Source: Batillaria attramentaria
Lineage: Eukaryota; Mollusca; Gastropoda; Batillariidae
DNA length: 64,000 nucleotides
NCBI GenBank assembly: GCA_018292915.2
Contig: JACVVK020000140.1
Coordinates: 986,001 to 1,050,000, forward strand
Direction of reading: 5' to 3'
Shown here: positions 36,977 to 49,869 of the stretch, one piece after another
How positions within the stretch are numbered: the stretch's first letter is position 1
Layout of the letters: every line of letters begins with the position of its first letter
Translations under genes and position numbers: made by a program
Notes under the pieces: model-generated
Databases searched by the model: none
The model's input: the letters and a program-made list of their open reading frames with translations, nothing else
Told to the model about the DNA's origin: nothing

Positions 36977-37649
36977 TCGTCCATTACGGAACTGTCCATT
37001 AGCTGTATACCTAAGTGAAAACTAGACCCCCCCAGATGAAACTGTTAGTCTGAACTTTTGCCGCTTCACTAGTCCGAGCTATTCATCACCACATCTAAAG
37101 ACTAACCAGCCACGAAACAGCCCGAGCACTTACCCCAAGTAGTTTTAGTCCCATCTTTCAATGCCTCGCGCCACTACAGTTACTTTGCACTCCTGCCCCC
37201 TCCCGTTTCATATCCATCAATTAAAGGTGACGGAACACGGCGCGTTAGGGACTGAAAAAACACTTGCCAGCAAGCTCCAGAGACAACCCCGAACGACCAT
37301 ATGCATCAACTCCAGTCCTTACCGTCACACGCTCTGCTGAAATGGTATGGGATGTTCTCCACAAAAAAAATTCGCTTTCGTCCTGGGGCATTGAATCTGA
37401 GACAAGAAAGTCTTTTCGTGTGAGGAGGGAGGCGGGGAGGGGGGGGGGGGGGCTGTAAAGAAATGCACATTCCTGGTTGGAACAGGCGGAGAAACAAGTG
37501 TTGCGTAAAATGACGCCTAACATTTTACAAACATCGCATCAGTTATGACGGAGTGGATCACTTCGGAGTCGCGGTTGGGAACCTGTATATCGTATGTGAG
37601 ACACAATAAGAAATAGTTCAATAGGTCAGATCAACAACAGACCTCTTTC

Positions 37650-37654
<5 letters not shown>

Positions 37655-37694
<40 letters not shown>

Positions 37695-38470
37695 ACTGAC
37701 TGACTGACTGACTGAAACGTTTATTTCAGGATAAAGACTTGTAGGCATGGTCTGCCTATCTTACAAGCTGTCCTGCTAATCTACGAACACTAAAAAAATA
37801 AAGGCTAACATTACAAAAAAAGTATACCAGGCACAAAGGGAGTAATCTAATAAGAAAGTAGAAAAAACAAAAACAAAAAAAACATGCAAAGATACAAAGA
37901 AGCGCAAGAAATTCAAAGGAAACACATCGGAAAATAGGTGAAGAAGTAGATAGCATGGTGTTTGAAATTGTAGTATACAACATAGCTTGTAAAAAGGTAA
38001 CATGTAATAGTGCCATCTGATAACGAGTAATTTAGCACGGTTCAGATATTGTTCGTGGACCTATGACTTACGTAAGTATCTGAGAAGTTGAGTTTTAAAT
38101 GAATGAAGCTTCGGGGTACATTTTAAGTATGCTGGCAACTGGTTCCATGAAAGTGACCCAGAGAATGAGAGGCTTGTTTTAAAAATGTCCAATCTAGGTA
38201 ATGGTAATTGGAACAGGCCATTTCTTGCGTTGTGTCGCTGACTTGGTTGAAAGAACGTGGTCAGATATGGAGGAGCCTTACAGTGGACTATCTTGTGCAT
38301 GAAAACACACCGGTTGAACTCAAGATGCTTGGTAAGGGGGAGAAGTTCGAGCGCTCTAAGTTTTTCTTCTGTGGGTAAGGGCCCAGGATGTAAAAGCTTT
38401 ATACCACGTTTATAGAGAGAATTGATCTTTTTCAAGTGAATATCACCACATAGAGAGAGAGAGAGAGAGA
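37655..38470 (-). mobile_element. CR1/L2-like LINE 3' end with CAGT tail, minus orientation
   Basis: The minus-strand translation from about 38450 to 38070 gives NSLYKRGIKLLHPGPLP, LLPLTKHLEFNRCVFMHKIV, APPYLTTFF, RNGLFQLPLPRLDIFKTSL and LSWNQLPAYLK, ending in a stop near 38061. This is the conserved C-terminal region of CR1/L2-type reverse transcriptases. A 3' UTR of about 350 bp follows to 37690 and ends in (CAGT)n and (CT)n repeats (minus reading). The upstream reverse transcriptase core is missing, so the copy is 5' truncated. Confidence 0.85.
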
Positions 38471-38621
38471 GAGAGAGAGCTGATGATGATGATGATGATG
38501 AATGGTAGACTGACGTTTTTACAGAGGCGTCAGTTTGCAAACTGTTGCTAAAACACAGACTATCTACTAAAATGAGGAAACACTTCAACAAAGCAAATAA
38601 TGTACTAAACTACACAGTCTG

Positions 38622-38673
<52 letters not shown>

Positions 38674-38824
38674 ACTGACTGACTGACTGACTGAAACGTT
38701 TATTCCAGGAAAAAGACTTGTAGGCATGGTCTGCCTATCTTACAAGCTGTCCTGCTAATCTAGAAACACTAAAAAGATAAAGGCCAATATGAAAAAAGTA
38801 TACCTGACACAAAAGGAGTAAATC

Positions 38825-38877
<53 letters not shown>

Positions 38878-38880
38878 CAG
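38471..38880 (-). repeat. Stacked LINE 3' tails and GA microsatellites
   Basis: A tail with (ATC)n at 38478-38570 is followed by (GA)n and a second CAGT-ended tail (38671-38820) nearly identical to 37690-37860. More GA repeats follow. This is an array of at least two retroelement 3' ends in one orientation. Confidence 0.75.
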
Positions 38881-39394
38881 AATCGGGACAGAGAAGGATG
38901 GGGTACGGATCCCCACTTACAGCCTTTCATGCTACCCTCCTGTCCTACTGTTATATACACCCCCCGAAGTTCCGGCGCGACCAACAGACAAAGCAGCAGC
39001 TTCACACTGAGAACGTTCCTAAGCTGCTCCAGTAGCTGGCAGTGTCAGAATGGACGACCATTAGACCTCTCCTTCAGGATGAAGCCATTGGTTATTCCTT
39101 CCGCTACTTTCTGATCTAATAATGTGGTTCCACCTAGCTTGCAGCGGTGAGATAAAGTCGCAATATTACTGCCCATAATTTGGCCACCTCTTAGTTCGCG
39201 ATCTGATTGCCTTTCAAGACCTGAACTCCAGATCTACGACTCCACCCTTAGGCGGACTTGTTGGCAACGGAGAATACCCCCACCTCCCTCCCCAGTCTCG
39301 AGAACCGTCAATTTTCTGTCATTAGGAGCTTGCATTTGGGAAGCCAGCATTTGTAGGAAGAAAACAACTTTCCAACGCGATTCTCAGCTAGAGA

Positions 39395-39402
39395 TTTTTT
39401 TT

Positions 39403-39433
<31 letters not shown>

Positions 39434-39440
39434 GGGGGCA
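39395..39440. repeat. Poly-T followed by poly-G
   Basis: About 18 T then about 26 G, as at 12826 and 17548. Confidence 0.92.
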
Positions 39441-39509
39441 GGAGCAGTATTGCAATTTCTCTCTATCTCACCTACATCCTGAATTACCTTCAGTCGCGGT
39501 TTAAAAGTG

Positions 39510-39770
39510 CTGGAGAACTAAAAGGTTCCACAGCCTGACTTCCTCTCTGATGAAACTCTACCCCTCATCTGGAAAAGGCAGTGGGGGCCTAAGCTCTTGC
39601 AGATTTTACAGGTGTTTACGCCCTTTTTCGCAGATGGCGGTAGACCTGGCTGAGCCCGACCTCCTCTCCAGTGAAATTCTGCGTCATCATCCGGAAAAGG
39701 GGGGATAAGCGCTAGCGGATTTCACAGGCGTTTAGGCCCTTTGTCAAGATGAGGGTGGTACTTGCCTGGC
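39510..39770 (+). repeat. Two-copy tandem duplication of about 120 bp
   Basis: Two units share CCTGACTTCCTCTC/CCCGACCTCCTCTC, CATCTGGAAAAGG/CATCCGGAAAAGG and CAGGTGTTTACGCCC/CAGGCGTTTAGGCCC. They are diverged and non-coding. Confidence 0.75.
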
Positions 39771-39959
39771 TTGACTAACGTAATCATGGGGATGAGCGAA
39801 AAGGGGCTGGTCTGCCCGATGAGCCACGTCATATCTGGACGCATCAACTGGTTCCGCTAGGCGCTGGTTGGTCATGGAACCAAGGGTGACAAATCTGTAA
39901 GGTATCGATCGGGTTTTCTCCCCTTTTATACTCTTGAACTTTGAAGTTTTCTTCCGGTC

Positions 39960-40380
39960 TGGGGCTGTCATGTTTTGGGGGGTGTGGACGTGGGTGTGAA
40001 AGATATCTTGTTTTCTGGTCCAGGTTCAGGATGGGAGGCGGGGAGGGGAGGGTATCGGATCTGTCATGTTCTGGGGAGGGGGTGGGGGATGGAGAGAGTC
40101 AGTGTCTGTGGAAGAGATTTGATCATATCACTTTTCAGAATCAAGATCAGGATGAACTAGGGGGGGGGGGGGGGGGGGGGGGCAGAAAGGGAGAATGGCG
40201 GCAACGGTAATGGCTTTGTGGTGCAGTTTATGTTCAGAGTTGGTTTGTTGAGTGATCACTAATTCTCAGGTTCAAGATCGGAGAGGGGCACAGGGGGGAG
40301 GTGGGGGGGGGGTACTATGAAGTCCGGAGAAGTGTGTGTGTGTGTGTGTGTGGGATGGGGGGGGGGGGGGGTCGCGGATA
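39960..40380. repeat. G-rich degenerate tandem repeat with long G runs
   Basis: Repeated phrases of the type CTGTCATGTTTTGGGG and CAGGTTCAGGATGGGAGG recur, with G runs at about 40160-40182 and 40359-40371. G-quadruplex formation on the plus strand is possible. Confidence 0.65.
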
Positions 40381-40949
40381 CGTAAGGCCAGTGCAAAAGG
40401 AAGGGGGACGAAGAAACTTGTGTTAGTGGATTGTTTCTTGGCGTTTCTAGGGCAGTTCCCTGCTGGCTGGTTGAGTGATCACTTGGGAGTCAAACGTCTA
40501 TTTACACCCCCAGCAGCTGCACATCCAGTGCAGAAAACCCAGCAAAATAAAACAAAAACAAAACAAAACAACAAACCCACAAAAAACAGCAACAACAAAT
40601 AAAAAACACTTCACGTTACGTTTGATTCACACGTTTGCCATCAAGCACGCCATTTGAGATAAAAGGCAAGCGTGTCGGTGCCGCACGCTTGATTGAGTTA
40701 CTTCACCCACGTGGGGCGCGTTCAATTAGCAAAAGTGAATTCGATCTTGCGTGTTTCCCTTTCACAGCCCCCTGCTGCCACAGGAAAGCGATTAGATCTG
40801 CCCCGTGTTCCGTTGACCCAAGCTGTCCCAACCAGCTCGCCTTGTCCGCTAGCTAGATCTCATCTCTGTCCCATAGGCCTCACTGAACGTCAGTGAAGCC
40901 GATCGGTTAGACTTGGCTAGATCTTGGGGGTTACACATCCCTTACAGCT

Positions 40950-41265
40950 TCCAGCGCATGTAATAGCAATTCGGGGCTGTTTGTAGGCTTTGTGAATGTT
41001 TCATGCCAGGTAATCGTAAAAACAGGGGAAAATGAGCCTGGTATATGGACTATTTGTATTCATGCGCGTCTGGCACAAGAGCTAGCAGACGACAAAGGAA
41101 TGAGGGGGGGTATGTGGTCGCTGCTAGCATTGCAAAATAACGGAATATTGGAATTTGTTGAAATATACTTTACACAGAAGTCTTTGGCTGCTGCATTTTT
41201 GTGATTTATTTTGGTGAATATTAAAGCATTTCTAGGGTGTCATGGGCAGCGTTCATGATATGTTT
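40950..41265 (+). repeat. Dispersed repeat, uninterrupted copy of the 5955-6550 family
   Basis: It carries TTTCATGCCAGGTAAT, GGACTATTTGTATTCATGCG and AAAGCATTTCTAGGGTGTCA in the same order as 5955-6550. It lacks the nested tail, CA and homopolymers, so it shows the ancestral arrangement. Confidence 0.8.
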
Positions 41266-41624
41266 AATGAGAATATATTGCATCTCTGAAATCCTATCTC
41301 TGGTGCGTATCACGTTGCCACGGTAAGACTCAAGTGACCAACCTGCTTTCAAAATGGCGGGTCCACGCATTGTATATACCAGCTACGTGTTTCCCGATGA
41401 GAAATTCTGTATGTGACCATACGGCTTTTCGTCACGTGCATGTCTTCAGCAGTGAGCACAGTACAGAACCTGCCTTCGTATTACCCTTTCTTAGCCGCAA
41501 AAAGTTGCTTGGATGATTTTTGAAGCGTCTGCGCAGAACGGAAACCGTTTTGCGTTTCATTTTACTGAACTGGAGTAAGTATAAACCCCATACTGGTCAC
41601 AGATTATAGTTATTTTTTCTGCTC

Positions 41625-42190
41625 TTTGGCTTCTCCTAATGCCAGGCAGTACACTTCCTTCAAAACCGATTTTCCCACCAAAACAGACGATGGTTTCCAG
41701 ACGCAAGACAGCAAAATTCAATCAACTCTTCAGCTCCTACCAATGTCAGGCAGCATACTTACTTTAAAACAATTTTGCCCACCATTCCTGGGTTTCACGA
41801 TAACACCACCAAGAAGCGCTTTGGCGCTCGCTCCTTCAAGTGTTCTTTCTGCCCCTGCTCTGTGGAACGCTTTGCCACCTTCCTTGAAATCCAGCACCTC
41901 CACCGAGTCTTTCAGGAGCCACCTGAAGAACTATCTCTTCTGAAAGTTCTGATGCGGACTCCCCCCCCCCCCTCGCAGACTCCACCCCCTCCTCCTGTTT
42001 TTGTTAAAACTTATCCCCCCCCCCCCCCTCCCCCGCGCTACGAGCAGGCAGGGCATGGAGTTTTCTTCAGCGCGTTACAAGACATCATTATCATCATCAC
42101 CAAACCAGACAATGGTTTCCAGACGCAAGGCAGCAGAAATCATCCAATCAACTCTTTGGCTCCTACTAATGTCAGGCACCATACAAAACA
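41625..42190 (+). mobile_element. CR1/L2-like LINE C-terminus remnant between direct repeats
   Basis: The plus-strand frame at 41840-41943 reads APALWNALPPSLKSSTSTE then SFRSHLKNYLF-stop, a CR1/L2-type C-terminal motif. The upstream TKKRFGARSF is in another frame, so there is a frameshift. Related segments containing GATGGTTTCCAGACGCAAG at about 41686-41762 and 42102-42182 flank the fragment in direct orientation. C runs lie at about 41960 and 42017. Confidence 0.7.
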
Positions 42191-42259
42191 GACCATGGCG
42201 TCCAGAAGCAGGGCATGTCCACAAGCTGCATGTCAAAAATGAAGCCTCGAAAGCGTAAT

Positions 42260-43430
42260 TTTGATAGAAAAGAAAAGAAAACGGTAATGACTGCGAAGTG
42301 GTTACAAGTTAAGCAAATAAAAGCGACATAGGTGTTGTGATGTTTTTACTATTGTTTTCTGACCCTTTTCTCCCCCATTATTCCCCCCCCCCCCCCGCGC
42401 CGTGTATGTCAGTGTGTCAGCAGAGTTACCTTTTGTTTGTTGAAGTTATGTCCCATTTGTTTGTGTCCTGAGGAAAGCGAAAACCGAAACGTTGAGCCGT
42501 GCCGTCCTTTGTGAAAGTTAAGTGGGTCTGTCCCTTTTATGTCGCTTTTATTTGCAAAATTTTGATAGTCTACTGATGCGGTGTCCGTGCCAACCCAACA
42601 TACTGAATAGCTAAAAACTGTACACTTTGTTATTCCTGCCCCGTACATGCCCAGGGATATGCTTAGAAATTGGTCATTCAACAAGCCAAGTCTGCCATTC
42701 ATCAACACATCAACCTCTCTTCACAAATCCTCAAAACTGGCATCAAACGCACTTTTAACAAATAATTTTTTTTTTTAAATTCACTTTAATCATGCCGGCA
42801 ACTAGGAGCAAGTGGTGTGCTTCGCAGCAAGCTGCTGCAAGCTGGTTGGCCTACGAGACACGGGGCAGTACGCGCCACCGGAGCGATTCCAGCATAGCGT
42901 GAATAATTATGCACTTTTTCGCGTTGAGATATACCTGCTGTCAAAACATGGACAGGGCTTGAGCGTCTATCAAAAGACAGCAGATATGAACACTCTGCAT
43001 GAAGGTACGGCGATCCTGTTCGCAGAATGATGCATAGAAATTGCGCCATCACCGTTATGGGAGGGAGGGGGAGGTGGAGGGGAGGTGGGGCGGGTGGCGG
43101 GGACTCGTTTCCCAAAGCGGGAATTTTTGCGTTCGGACTCCACTCCACTCCACTCCACTCCACTCCACTCCGTGCTGTGCGTAATAACTATGTGCACGTC
43201 TCCCCACGGGACGTGGATACATGACTGCATTATGTTGCACCCACTATCACACCCGCAATGTGCAGCCAGCCAGACGGGCTAAAGAGCCAGTGGGGAGACC
43301 GCCAGACAGGCGATACTATCGTGATATCACGATACATGCCCATAGATGTGTGGGCTCAAATGTAGGCGTTTAGCAGTATGCAAAACAAGACCTCTGTCCC
43401 ACGATCAGCACAACTGGAGCAGTCAGTTCA
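42260..43430. other. Non-coding stretch; short CCACT repeat
   Basis: It contains poly-C at about 42386-42396, a (CTCCA)n run at about 43137-43170 and purine-rich GGGGAGG repeats near 43060-43090. No gene was recognised. Confidence 0.5.
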
Positions 43431-43439
43431 GATATTCAA

Positions 43440-43640
43440 AACGGGTAGGTGGGTGGGTGGGTGGGTGCGTGGGTGCGGGGAGTAACGTTTTCTAACTACC
43501 GCCTGGGTGATTTCAAAACCCTTGGGCACCTGAAAAAAACCTGAACAACAATAACAACAACAAAAAAAGCCCTGTAGGGAATCGAACCTTTGGCCTTTTG
43601 ATCTCGAGTGCAATATGCTGAGTCCCCCGACTCTTCCAGA
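43440..43640 (-). mobile_element. Diverged tRNA-derived SINE, minus orientation
   Basis: The minus reading has a box B-like AAAGGTTCGATTCCCTACAG and the head region GCATATTGCACTCGAG. The body shares GATATCA/GATTTCA and the CACCCACCCACCCACC tail layout with SINE-1. It is distinct enough to be another subfamily. Confidence 0.6.
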
Positions 43641-43994
43641 TGCAGGAGAAGGGGAGGGATCAGTTCAAACAATCAATTACAATGACAAGACACAGATCAA
43701 AGAAATTCAGTTCTATTATCACTGCACTGCCGGCATCAGTCGTGCCATTAAACATGAGCGTAGGCGCCTAGCAGTGGGCTGGACAAAACACCAAGCAGAG
43801 GGGAACGGAGAGATTGAAGAAGGTTAAAGTGACACAGACCAAAGAGATTCAACTTAAAGTCGACAGTGGTAATCGAATTCCGAAAAAAAAAACCGAAGCA
43901 GAGAGGAACGAAGAGATTGAAGAAGGTTAAAGAAACACAGACAGATCAAAGAGATTCAACTTAAAGTCGACAGTGGTAATCGAATTCCATGTTA

Positions 43995-44340
43995 TACACA
44001 AACAAGATGGCCACCAGCCCAATATGTTGTTTCCATTCAATGACCTGCTGCAGTCACAGTCGTAGTCGTTGTGTCATGTATGCAGCCCGCGCGCACACGC
44101 CGGAACGCAAGCTCTCTGACATCAAGCATGCTGACATAAAGAAAGTACTGAAAACCCTTATCGTGCCTCTATGCACTTGCAAAAACCCAAACACATGAGG
44201 TCGTGTGAGCTCGCCTAGCTGGTTGACGTCACAACTTGTTGGCGTATGCGAGGTTCTACATGGGTGAATGAATTCTTGTAATAAAGTCGTTCCCCTTTGA
44301 CAGAGTTACTTCCCGCAGACCTGACTGACAGACGATTGCT
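43995..44340 (+). repeat. Dispersed repeat family R1, copy 2
   Basis: It is about 90 percent similar by eye to 24698-25035. It is preceded by a tandem duplication of about 110 bp (AAAGAGATTCAACTTAAAGT occurs twice, near 43843 and 43947). Confidence 0.85.
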
Positions 44341-44359
44341 TACTGGTATCGGAGAAGAG

Positions 44360-44456
44360 ACCCTCTCTCTCTCTCTCTCGCCTTAGACGCGCGCTTGCGC
44401 GCGCACGCACGCACCCCCCCTCCCCCTACACACACACACACACACACACACACATT
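44360..44456. repeat. TC, GCGC/GCAC and CA simple repeats
   Basis: TC, then alternating GCGC/GCAC, a C run and a CA run. Confidence 0.88.
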
Positions 44457-45198
44457 ATGCAAAGACCTTGGAATCAGAAAGACGCGTCACTCCTGCCCTC
44501 GTAAGATTAGACTCCAGAGTGCAGTCCCTTTTCGGCGGGGCGTGAAAATGTGACTGCTTACACCCAGCGCCATTTTTAAAAATGGCGAATTTTTTTTTTT
44601 TTAGAAAAGCAGAGACTTGTGTGTCATATGATTCGATTTGAAACGAAGTCTTGAATATCCGACCACTTTTCGTTTGGGCAAAATCTTTGCCAGCGGACAA
44701 TTATTGTTGCGCTTTGATGGCACTGTTTACGTGGTAGACTGATCCAACAGGATGTGAGTAAACGGCAAGGGGGTTGCACTCTGACAGGCAAGGGTGTTGC
44801 ACTCTACAGGCAAGTATTATTGCACGGTGCAGACGATCACGTACCTGCCTTGTGGTGGAATAAGAGACGATTACAAAAGCATACACACCCGTGCTCTAGG
44901 ACTGAATGTAATAATAGATCTGTCCATCCAGACAGAGACAGGTTATGTATGTCTCTGATTCAGAAACACGCCTACTTTCACTCTGAAGACAGCCTGCTAA
45001 TCACTTGCGCCACTGAGGATCCCTCTGGGTTCAAAGCTGGTCAAGGATGACATAGTGCGCGACCTTGTGTTTGAGAGCACCGAGACAATTTAGGCCCGTC
45101 ACGGTAGCGCAGTGAGCGCCATTTCCCCACTGTGCACAGAGGTACTTTCCACTGAAAGACTCTGTGCTCCAGAGAGTGTCGTAAGAGAGACATATAGC

Positions 45199-45581
45199 GG
45201 GACAACGCGAAGAGTTGTCTGCCCGCATTAGCGCGCATCCTAGATCTGGCCCCTATAGTGACAGCATGGCGGAAAGTGGAAAGCGATCACAAAAGCATGC
45301 AATTGTGTTCTGCGCCGAATTGTTCAAATAACAGACAAATATAAACGGGGAAATACTTCTTTTGGTATTCCTGTTGAAAAACAAACATTTTTTTTTCGCT
45401 TTCTTGTCCAAAAAAAGAAAAGAAAAAAAAAAAAAAGACCTCAAGTGGTACGTGTGCATGCAGTGTAAACTAACAGTAAACACACGCGGCTGACGCAGAT
45501 ACAGCGTAATTTTTTTCCCTGACAACTTTACAAATCACGGTGACTTAAATTGTGCTAGCGTCTACCTGCATCTAAATTCAG

Positions 45582-45618
<37 letters not shown>

Positions 45619-46079
45619 AACAAAATCATCCGGCTGAACTTCGTTCTAACCATTGTAAAACCATATCACAACATAGAATCTGCTGGATCGTCGGTCGCAG
45701 ATATGATTAATGCTGAGTTAGCAGGAAGTATTCAGCGGATGCGTCCATCTTTGGATCTCTCGCACATTCGATCTTTCTGTGTTCCGTACTAGTTTTACTT
45801 GAACACATCGAACGAAATGCACTGCGTAGCCTACGTACAGCAGTGAAAGCCAAACTAGATCTTTCTTTCGTCCTCCGGAACTTTGAGAGTACTTATGTTT
45901 TCCATAGGCCTAAAACACATGCGAAATATATGGGGGGAGACCACCTGGCAGTCGCTGACATCTTCGTTTTTGTTTATTTTAAAATGTTTTACGGCGGCTA
46001 GTGTAGGGTTGGGTCAAACAACTGCGTAGATCTGCGGGATGCGCGCTAATGCGCGCAGACAACTCTTACGCGTTGTCCC
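45199..46079. mobile_element. 881-bp element with about 50-bp terminal inverted repeats
   Basis: The left end GGGACAACGCGAAGAGTTGT then CTGCCCGCATTAGCGCGCAT is inverted at the right end (46027-46079), with one small gap and two or three mismatches. The inner limit is AGATCT on both sides. The interior has no transposase frame and includes a short CA array. No clear target-site duplication was found. Confidence 0.72.
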
Positions 46080-46129
46080 TCAAAGGGAGGTAAGTGAACT
46101 ATCTTTATGTTTCCAAGATCTTTGCATTA

Positions 46130-47663
46130 TGCTTCTGAGTGTGAGTCAGTGGCAAAAACGAAACCCACTGAAATTCCCGCTTTCCACATGTCAAGTTGTA
46201 GAGACTCTTGCGAAAAGATACTGCATTTCGATGCAAAATAATTTCTAGACCATCCCAGAACATGCTGGTGCAGTAACGTCAGTAGATTACGTCACCTTGG
46301 AGAGATTTCGAGCCTTCCAGTAAGTTGAGGAATGTTCTAGATCTGACGTAAGCAGCCCCCCTGCACAGCGTTCTGGATTCTTCTTCTTTCATGAATTTGT
46401 TCTCCGCGCATATTCTGTTCATAAAGTATTGGAGTTGTAGTCTGTTGTATCCCGTATCATCTCTGCGAGTGCACGATGATGGCGACATAGCATAAGTAAA
46501 ATACAACACCACGTCTCCAAACAGAGGAATTCCGAAAGAAAGTGGCGAGACACCCCCAAGAAAAAACAGCATCACGTCAATCAAACATGACGCACTTACT
46601 TTACGTCAGTGCGCGTGCGTCTCTTCTTCGATGTTTGTGAGGCGTGTGGCTTGCAGAGGAAATGTGCTGTGAGTACAAATTTTCGAGTCAACTGACGATA
46701 ACGGCTGCAGTGAATTTTTCTAATTTTTTTGTATATTTTTTATGGCACCCCAGGCTCATTATCTATGTATAGTAGGAGCGATTTTGAGATCTAAAGTGTG
46801 TTCACCAGCACTTTCATCAGGTACGGCTTACGCCAAAAGTATAAAAGCGACAACCTCCAAACTTCACTTAGTTGAGAGTCCGTATTCATGCTATCTATGT
46901 CCAAAAAATGGAGTGGTTTAGGTAAATATTACGCCTTTAAACGCCAGAAAGCCACTTATTCTGAAAAGGGCGATAACTCGCAAATCATGTGTGCAATTGT
47001 ACCTGGATCGGGCCTTCTATTCAACAATCTTGATTCATTTAGAAACCCCAAATTTGAAATCGATCGGTTCAGTATTTTCGGAGAAATAGGCATCTGAACT
47101 GGGTTCACATGCAATGTCAACTCAGGCTCGGTTTACATGAAAACTATAAGAGCGACCATTTTCTAGTAGTGAGTCAATTCAGAGTCCGTATTCAAGCTAT
47201 CTACTGCCAAAAAATTGAGTGATTTAAATAAATATTACGCCTGTACACGAAAGACAACCAACTTGTCTCAAAAGGGCGATAACTCCCAAATCACTTAAGC
47301 AATCATCACACGCTTGAATCGTCTAATGTAACATTTTGATAAATTTGGATACCCCAAATTTGAAGCCATTCGGTTGAGTATTTTCGAAGAAACGGGCCTG
47401 GACACAATTCACACACGCACACACACACGCACACACATCCGCACAGACGGCACTCAGTGAGGAGAAGAAGCGCGTTCGGAACAGCATACATGCCAGCATC
47501 GATGACGCAGGTTTTCTTACGTCATTGTCAGAGTTACACTTGCATAATCGTCTCTGCGGGAGATCGGCAGTGACGTGCGTTTGTACCACAGATGCTTGCC
47601 TATGAACGTGGAAATTTTAGCCCGTCCTATTATGTTGTTTCCATTACTATGGAAACAACATAA
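46130..47663 (+). repeat. Duplicated block, copy A
   Basis: From about 46740 to 47663 it aligns with 48583-49506 at a constant offset of 1843 bases, with only scattered substitutions and no net indel. It is internally a diverged tandem duplication of about 300 bp (two versions of AAAAGGGCGATAACTC and ATATTACGCCT). It ends in a near-perfect palindrome, TTATGTTGTTTCCAT / ATGGAAACAACATAA. The part upstream of 46600 aligns only in pieces. Confidence 0.92.
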
Positions 47664-47664
47664 C

Positions 47665-48285
<621 letters not shown>

Positions 48286-48289
48286 CTAT

Positions 48290-49506
48290 GCTATTGAGTG
48301 AGAGTCAGTGGGAAAAACAAAGCTCACTACATCAATGAAACTCCCGCTTTCCCCGTCTACAAATAGAGAACTTCCGAAAAGTGACGACACACCCCCACGT
48401 CAATCAAACATGACGTCGGCAAACTGACGCTGATACAGTTTTGCGTCAGTGCGCGTGTGCCTTTTCTGCGATGTTTGTGAGGCGTGTGGCTTGTGTAAAG
48501 GAAATGTGCTTCGAGTACAAATTTTCGAGTCAACTGACGACAACGGCTGCAGTGAATTTTTCTAATTTTTTTTGTATATTTTTTATGGCACCCCAGGCTC
48601 ATTATCTATGTATAGTAGGAGCGATTTTGAGATCTAAAGTGTGTTCACCAGCACTTTCATCAGGTACGGTTTACGCCAAAAGTATAAAAGCGACAACCTC
48701 CAAAATTCACTCAGTTGAGAGTCCGTATTCATGCTATCTATGTCCCAAAAATGGAGTGGTTTAGGTAAATATTACGCCTTTAAACGCCAGAAAGCCACTT
48801 TTTTTGAAAAGGGCGATAACTCGCAAATCATGTGTGCAATCGTACCTGGATCGGGCCTTCTATTCAACAATCTTGATTCATTTAGAAACCCCAAATTTGA
48901 AATCGATCGGTTTAGTATTTTCGGAGAAATAGGCATCTGAACTGGGTTCACATGCAATGTCAACTCAGGCTCGGTTTACATGAAAACTATAAGAGCGACC
49001 ATTTTCTAGTAGTGAGTCAATTCAGAGTCCGTATTCAAGCTATCTACTGCCAAACAATTGAGTGATTTAAATAAATATTACGCCTGTACACGAAAGACAA
49101 CCAACTTGTCTCAAAAGGGCGATAACTCCCAAATCACTTAAGCAATCATCACACGCTTGAATCGTCTAATGTAACATTTTGATAAATTTGGATACCCCAA
49201 ATTTGAAGCCATTCGGTTAAGTATCTTCGAAGAAACGGGCCCGGACACAATTCACACACGCACACACACACGCACACACATCCGCACAGACGGCACTCAC
49301 TGAGGAGGAGAACTGCGTTCGGAACACCATACGCGTCAGCATCGATGACGCAAGTTTTCTTACGTCATTGTCAGAGTTACACTTGCATAATCGTCTCTGC
49401 GGGAGATCGGCAGTGACGTGCGTTTGTACCACAGATGCTTGCCTATGAACGTGGAAATTTTAGCCCGTCCTATTATGTTGTTTCCATTACTATGGAAACA
49501 ACATAA
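48290..49506 (+). repeat. Duplicated block, copy B
   Basis: This is the partner of copy A. It ends in the same palindrome (49473-49506) and then in unrelated sequence. The 46200-46500 segment of copy A is absent here, so copy A carries an insertion or copy B a deletion. Confidence 0.92.
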
Positions 49507-49614
49507 AAAGGAGTAAAATCAAACTAAATTGGGTTTGGAGCGATTTTGAATGTGAGGCGTAGCGACAACTGACACGGTATTTATGAAACCTAGACAGTAT
49601 TTTGGGGGCGCGTG

Positions 49615-49860
<246 letters not shown>

Positions 49861-49869
49861 TTACGGGCC

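Noticed and set aside
38061..38591. 176-codon minus-strand frame as a host gene
   Set aside because: Its C-terminal two thirds are the conserved end of a CR1/L2-type reverse transcriptase and the N-terminal part runs through GA and ATC repeats.
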